Assembly (NCBI GenBank): GCA_029783825.1 | Contig: JAREIK010003374.1 | Coordinates: 155,852 to 219,851 of the forward strand | From: Sapria himalayana | Taxonomy: Eukaryota > Streptophyta > Magnoliopsida > Malpighiales > Rafflesiaceae | DNA: 64,000 nucleotides | Direction of reading: 5' to 3' | Shown: in pieces, positions 62,301 through 64,000 of the stretch | Position numbering within the stretch: position 1 is the stretch's first letter | How the letters are laid out: each line of letters starts with the position of its first letter | Program-made: the position numbers and the translations under genes | The notes under the pieces: generated by a model | The model's input: only the letters and a program-made list of their open reading frames with translations | The model's database searches: none | What the model was told of the DNA's origin: nothing

Positions 62301-64000
62301 AACAGAATATAGTATTCACATATTAAAAAAATTTAAAAATTGTTATATTTTCAAAGTTTATAACCTTCAAAAATGAGAAAAAATAACAAAAATAAATTTT
62401 TTGTTATATCATTGTTTAAATAAAAATTATAAACCATTAAATGCCTAAATACATAAATATATAAACTTTTAAACCCCGAAGCCCCTAAATACTTAAACCT
62501 TTAAACTCGTAAACCTTAAATATAATTTAAATAGTTTAAAGATATTTTAATTACAAAATAAATTATGATTGATACAAATATAATTTAAATAATATATTTT
62601 TCAACAAAAAAACATATAAGCAGATAAAATGATGCAAAAACTAATAAAAAACTATTATTTAGTAATAAATTTTACTTTGATTTTGAATCATTTTAGGTTT
62701 TTTAAATATATTTTAATTTATATCTATCATATTAATAAAAGTTTATTAATTTATTTTTTGATAATTGATATAATATCTATCAATAAACTTGTTTATATTT
62801 AGTTTATATTATATATAGTTATAATATTTATAATTACTAAATATTGTATTCACATTTTTAAAAAATTTTAAAATTATTATATTTTCAAATGTTATAACCT
62901 TTGAAAATTTGAAAAAATATCAAAATAAATTTTTTGTTATTTCATTGTTTGAATAAAACCTATAAACCATTAAATGCCTAAATACTTAAATCAATAACTT
63001 CTAAGTCTCGAAAACCCTAAATATATAAATTTTTTAAACATGTATATCCTAAATAATAAATAATAAATCTCAAATTAATTTTTTTCATTATAATTTTAAA
63101 TATTCATTTTAATTATTTATTTGTTTATTTTTATATAAATATTAATTACAAAATAAATTATAAGTTATAATATATAATTTATATAAATTATTTTTCAAAA
63201 AAAAATATAGATAAACTTAATAAAAGAAAAAAAAATTAAAAACAAAATAATTATTATATAGTGATATATTTTACTTTGTTTATGAATCAATTTAGCTTTT
63301 GTAATTATCTTTTAATTCATATCTAACTTATTAATAATAGATTATTCATTTGATTTTTGATCATTAATAGAATATTTATCAATAAAAATATTTATATTTA
63401 AATTATATGATATATAAATTTAATAATTATTATAACTAAATATTGTATTCACTTTTGAAAAAATTTTAAAATTATTATATTTTGAAAGATTATAAACATT
63501 GAACATGTGAAAAAATAGAAAAATATATTTTTTTTAATTCATTTTTTAAATAAACCTATAAATCACTAAATGCCTAAACACTTAAATCACTAAACTACAA
63601 AATCCCGATACCCCTATATAGTTAATCGTTTAAACTGGTATACCCTAAATAATAATTAATAAATCTCATTTTTATTTGTTTTCATTATAATTTAAAAAAT
63701 TCATTTTGATTGTTAAGTTTTTTATTTATATATATATATTAATTATAAAATAAATTATAAGTTAAAAATATAATTTATAAAAATTATTTTTCATCAAAAA
63801 ATAGATAAGCTTATAAAAAGAATAAAAATTTAAAAACAAATTATTATTATTAAGTAATATATTTTGCTTTGCTTTTGAATCATTTTAGGTTTTGATATTA
63901 TATTTTAAATAATATCAATCTTATTCATAAAAGATTTTTAATTTATTTTTTGAAAATTATTAGAATATCTATGAATAAAATTGTTTATATTGAATTTATA
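59326..64000 (+). repeat. Satellite array segment 10, about 7-8 monomers, plus polarity, cut by the window end
   Basis: It starts in the second half of the monomer split by the hAT element. Anchors lie near 59890, 60633, 61227, 61835, 62418, 62950 and 63550. The types from 60633 on repeat those from 51568 in the same order. The 59890 monomer is of the long kind (about 740 bp), like 5405 and 43698. No gene is seen. Confidence 0.9.
60557..60588. repeat. Perfect 32-bp palindrome (canonical, extended)
   Basis: Same half-site as at 55001-55032 (ATATTTTCAAAGGTTA), in the same monomer type (ATGCATACACAG type) one higher-order unit further on. Confidence 0.95.

Noticed and set aside
1..64000. A CRISPR-like array, because of regularly spaced repeats with palindromes
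   Set aside because: Spacing is near 600 bp, the intervening sequence is repeated and not unique, there are no cas genes, and the setting is eukaryotic.
1..64000. Plastid or mitochondrial origin suggested by the high AT content
   Set aside because: There are no organellar genes, tRNAs or rRNAs. Tandem satellite, a hAT transposon and telomere-like motifs point to nuclear DNA.

Overview
The window is a very AT-rich, almost gene-free piece of a nuclear genome, most likely from a plant. Three things point that way. Short CCCTAAA/TTTAGGG-type (plant telomere-like) motifs occur throughout. There is a hAT (Ac-like) transposon whose transposase resembles the plant RICESLEEPER/DAYSLEEPER group. Everything else is satellite DNA with no bacterial or organellar gene content. 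I could not identify the species, and I found no intact protein-coding gene, tRNA, rRNA or CRISPR array.

About 80% of the window is one diverged tandem satellite with a monomer of roughly 530-740 bp (mode near 600 bp); I count close to 88 monomers. Each monomer has the same parts. One is an anchor (AAACCTATAAACCACTAAATGC on one strand). It runs into a 70-100 bp tract of degenerate CCTAAA-like words. Next come a region rich in AATAAATCATAAATCTCATTTT and TTAATTATTTATTAGTTTATTTTTATAGAAATATTAATTAC, an AT-rich middle with a recurrent ATAAGCTTAT box, a TTTTGAATCATTTTAGGTTTTG box and a TTGATCATTATTATAATATCTATCAATAAAATTG box. Last is a palindrome whose half-site is ATTTTCAAAGGTTA. Monomers fall into recognisable types that recur in the same order, so there is a higher-order structure.

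The array switches direction three times, near 5045, 15125 and 41215: minus (1-5045), plus (5046-15125), minus (15126-41215), plus (41216-64000). Two nested inverted duplications can be traced, with symmetry centres near 6.1 kb and 15.3 kb.

Three kinds of non-satellite sequence interrupt the array. (1) A block of about 2.5 kb occurs three times: A at 10243-12747, B at 17913-20390 (inverted) and C at 45483-47951. It carries internal degenerate tandem repeats and its own telomere-like tract. (2) A block of about 0.5 kb occurs twice in the same orientation 13.9 kb apart (D1 23198-23665, D2 36996-37540); it has gene-leader-like composition. (3) A 3624-bp hAT transposon lies at 55694-59317 with good terminal inverted repeats and a perfect 8-bp target duplication; its transposase gene on the minus strand is broken by stops and frameshifts.

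Blocks A-C and D were copied together with their flanking monomers, so they are older than the segmental duplications. The hAT element is present once and its empty site can be read in sister monomers, so it came later. No genes here work together; the biology is the evolution of a satellite array, with one dead transposon in it.
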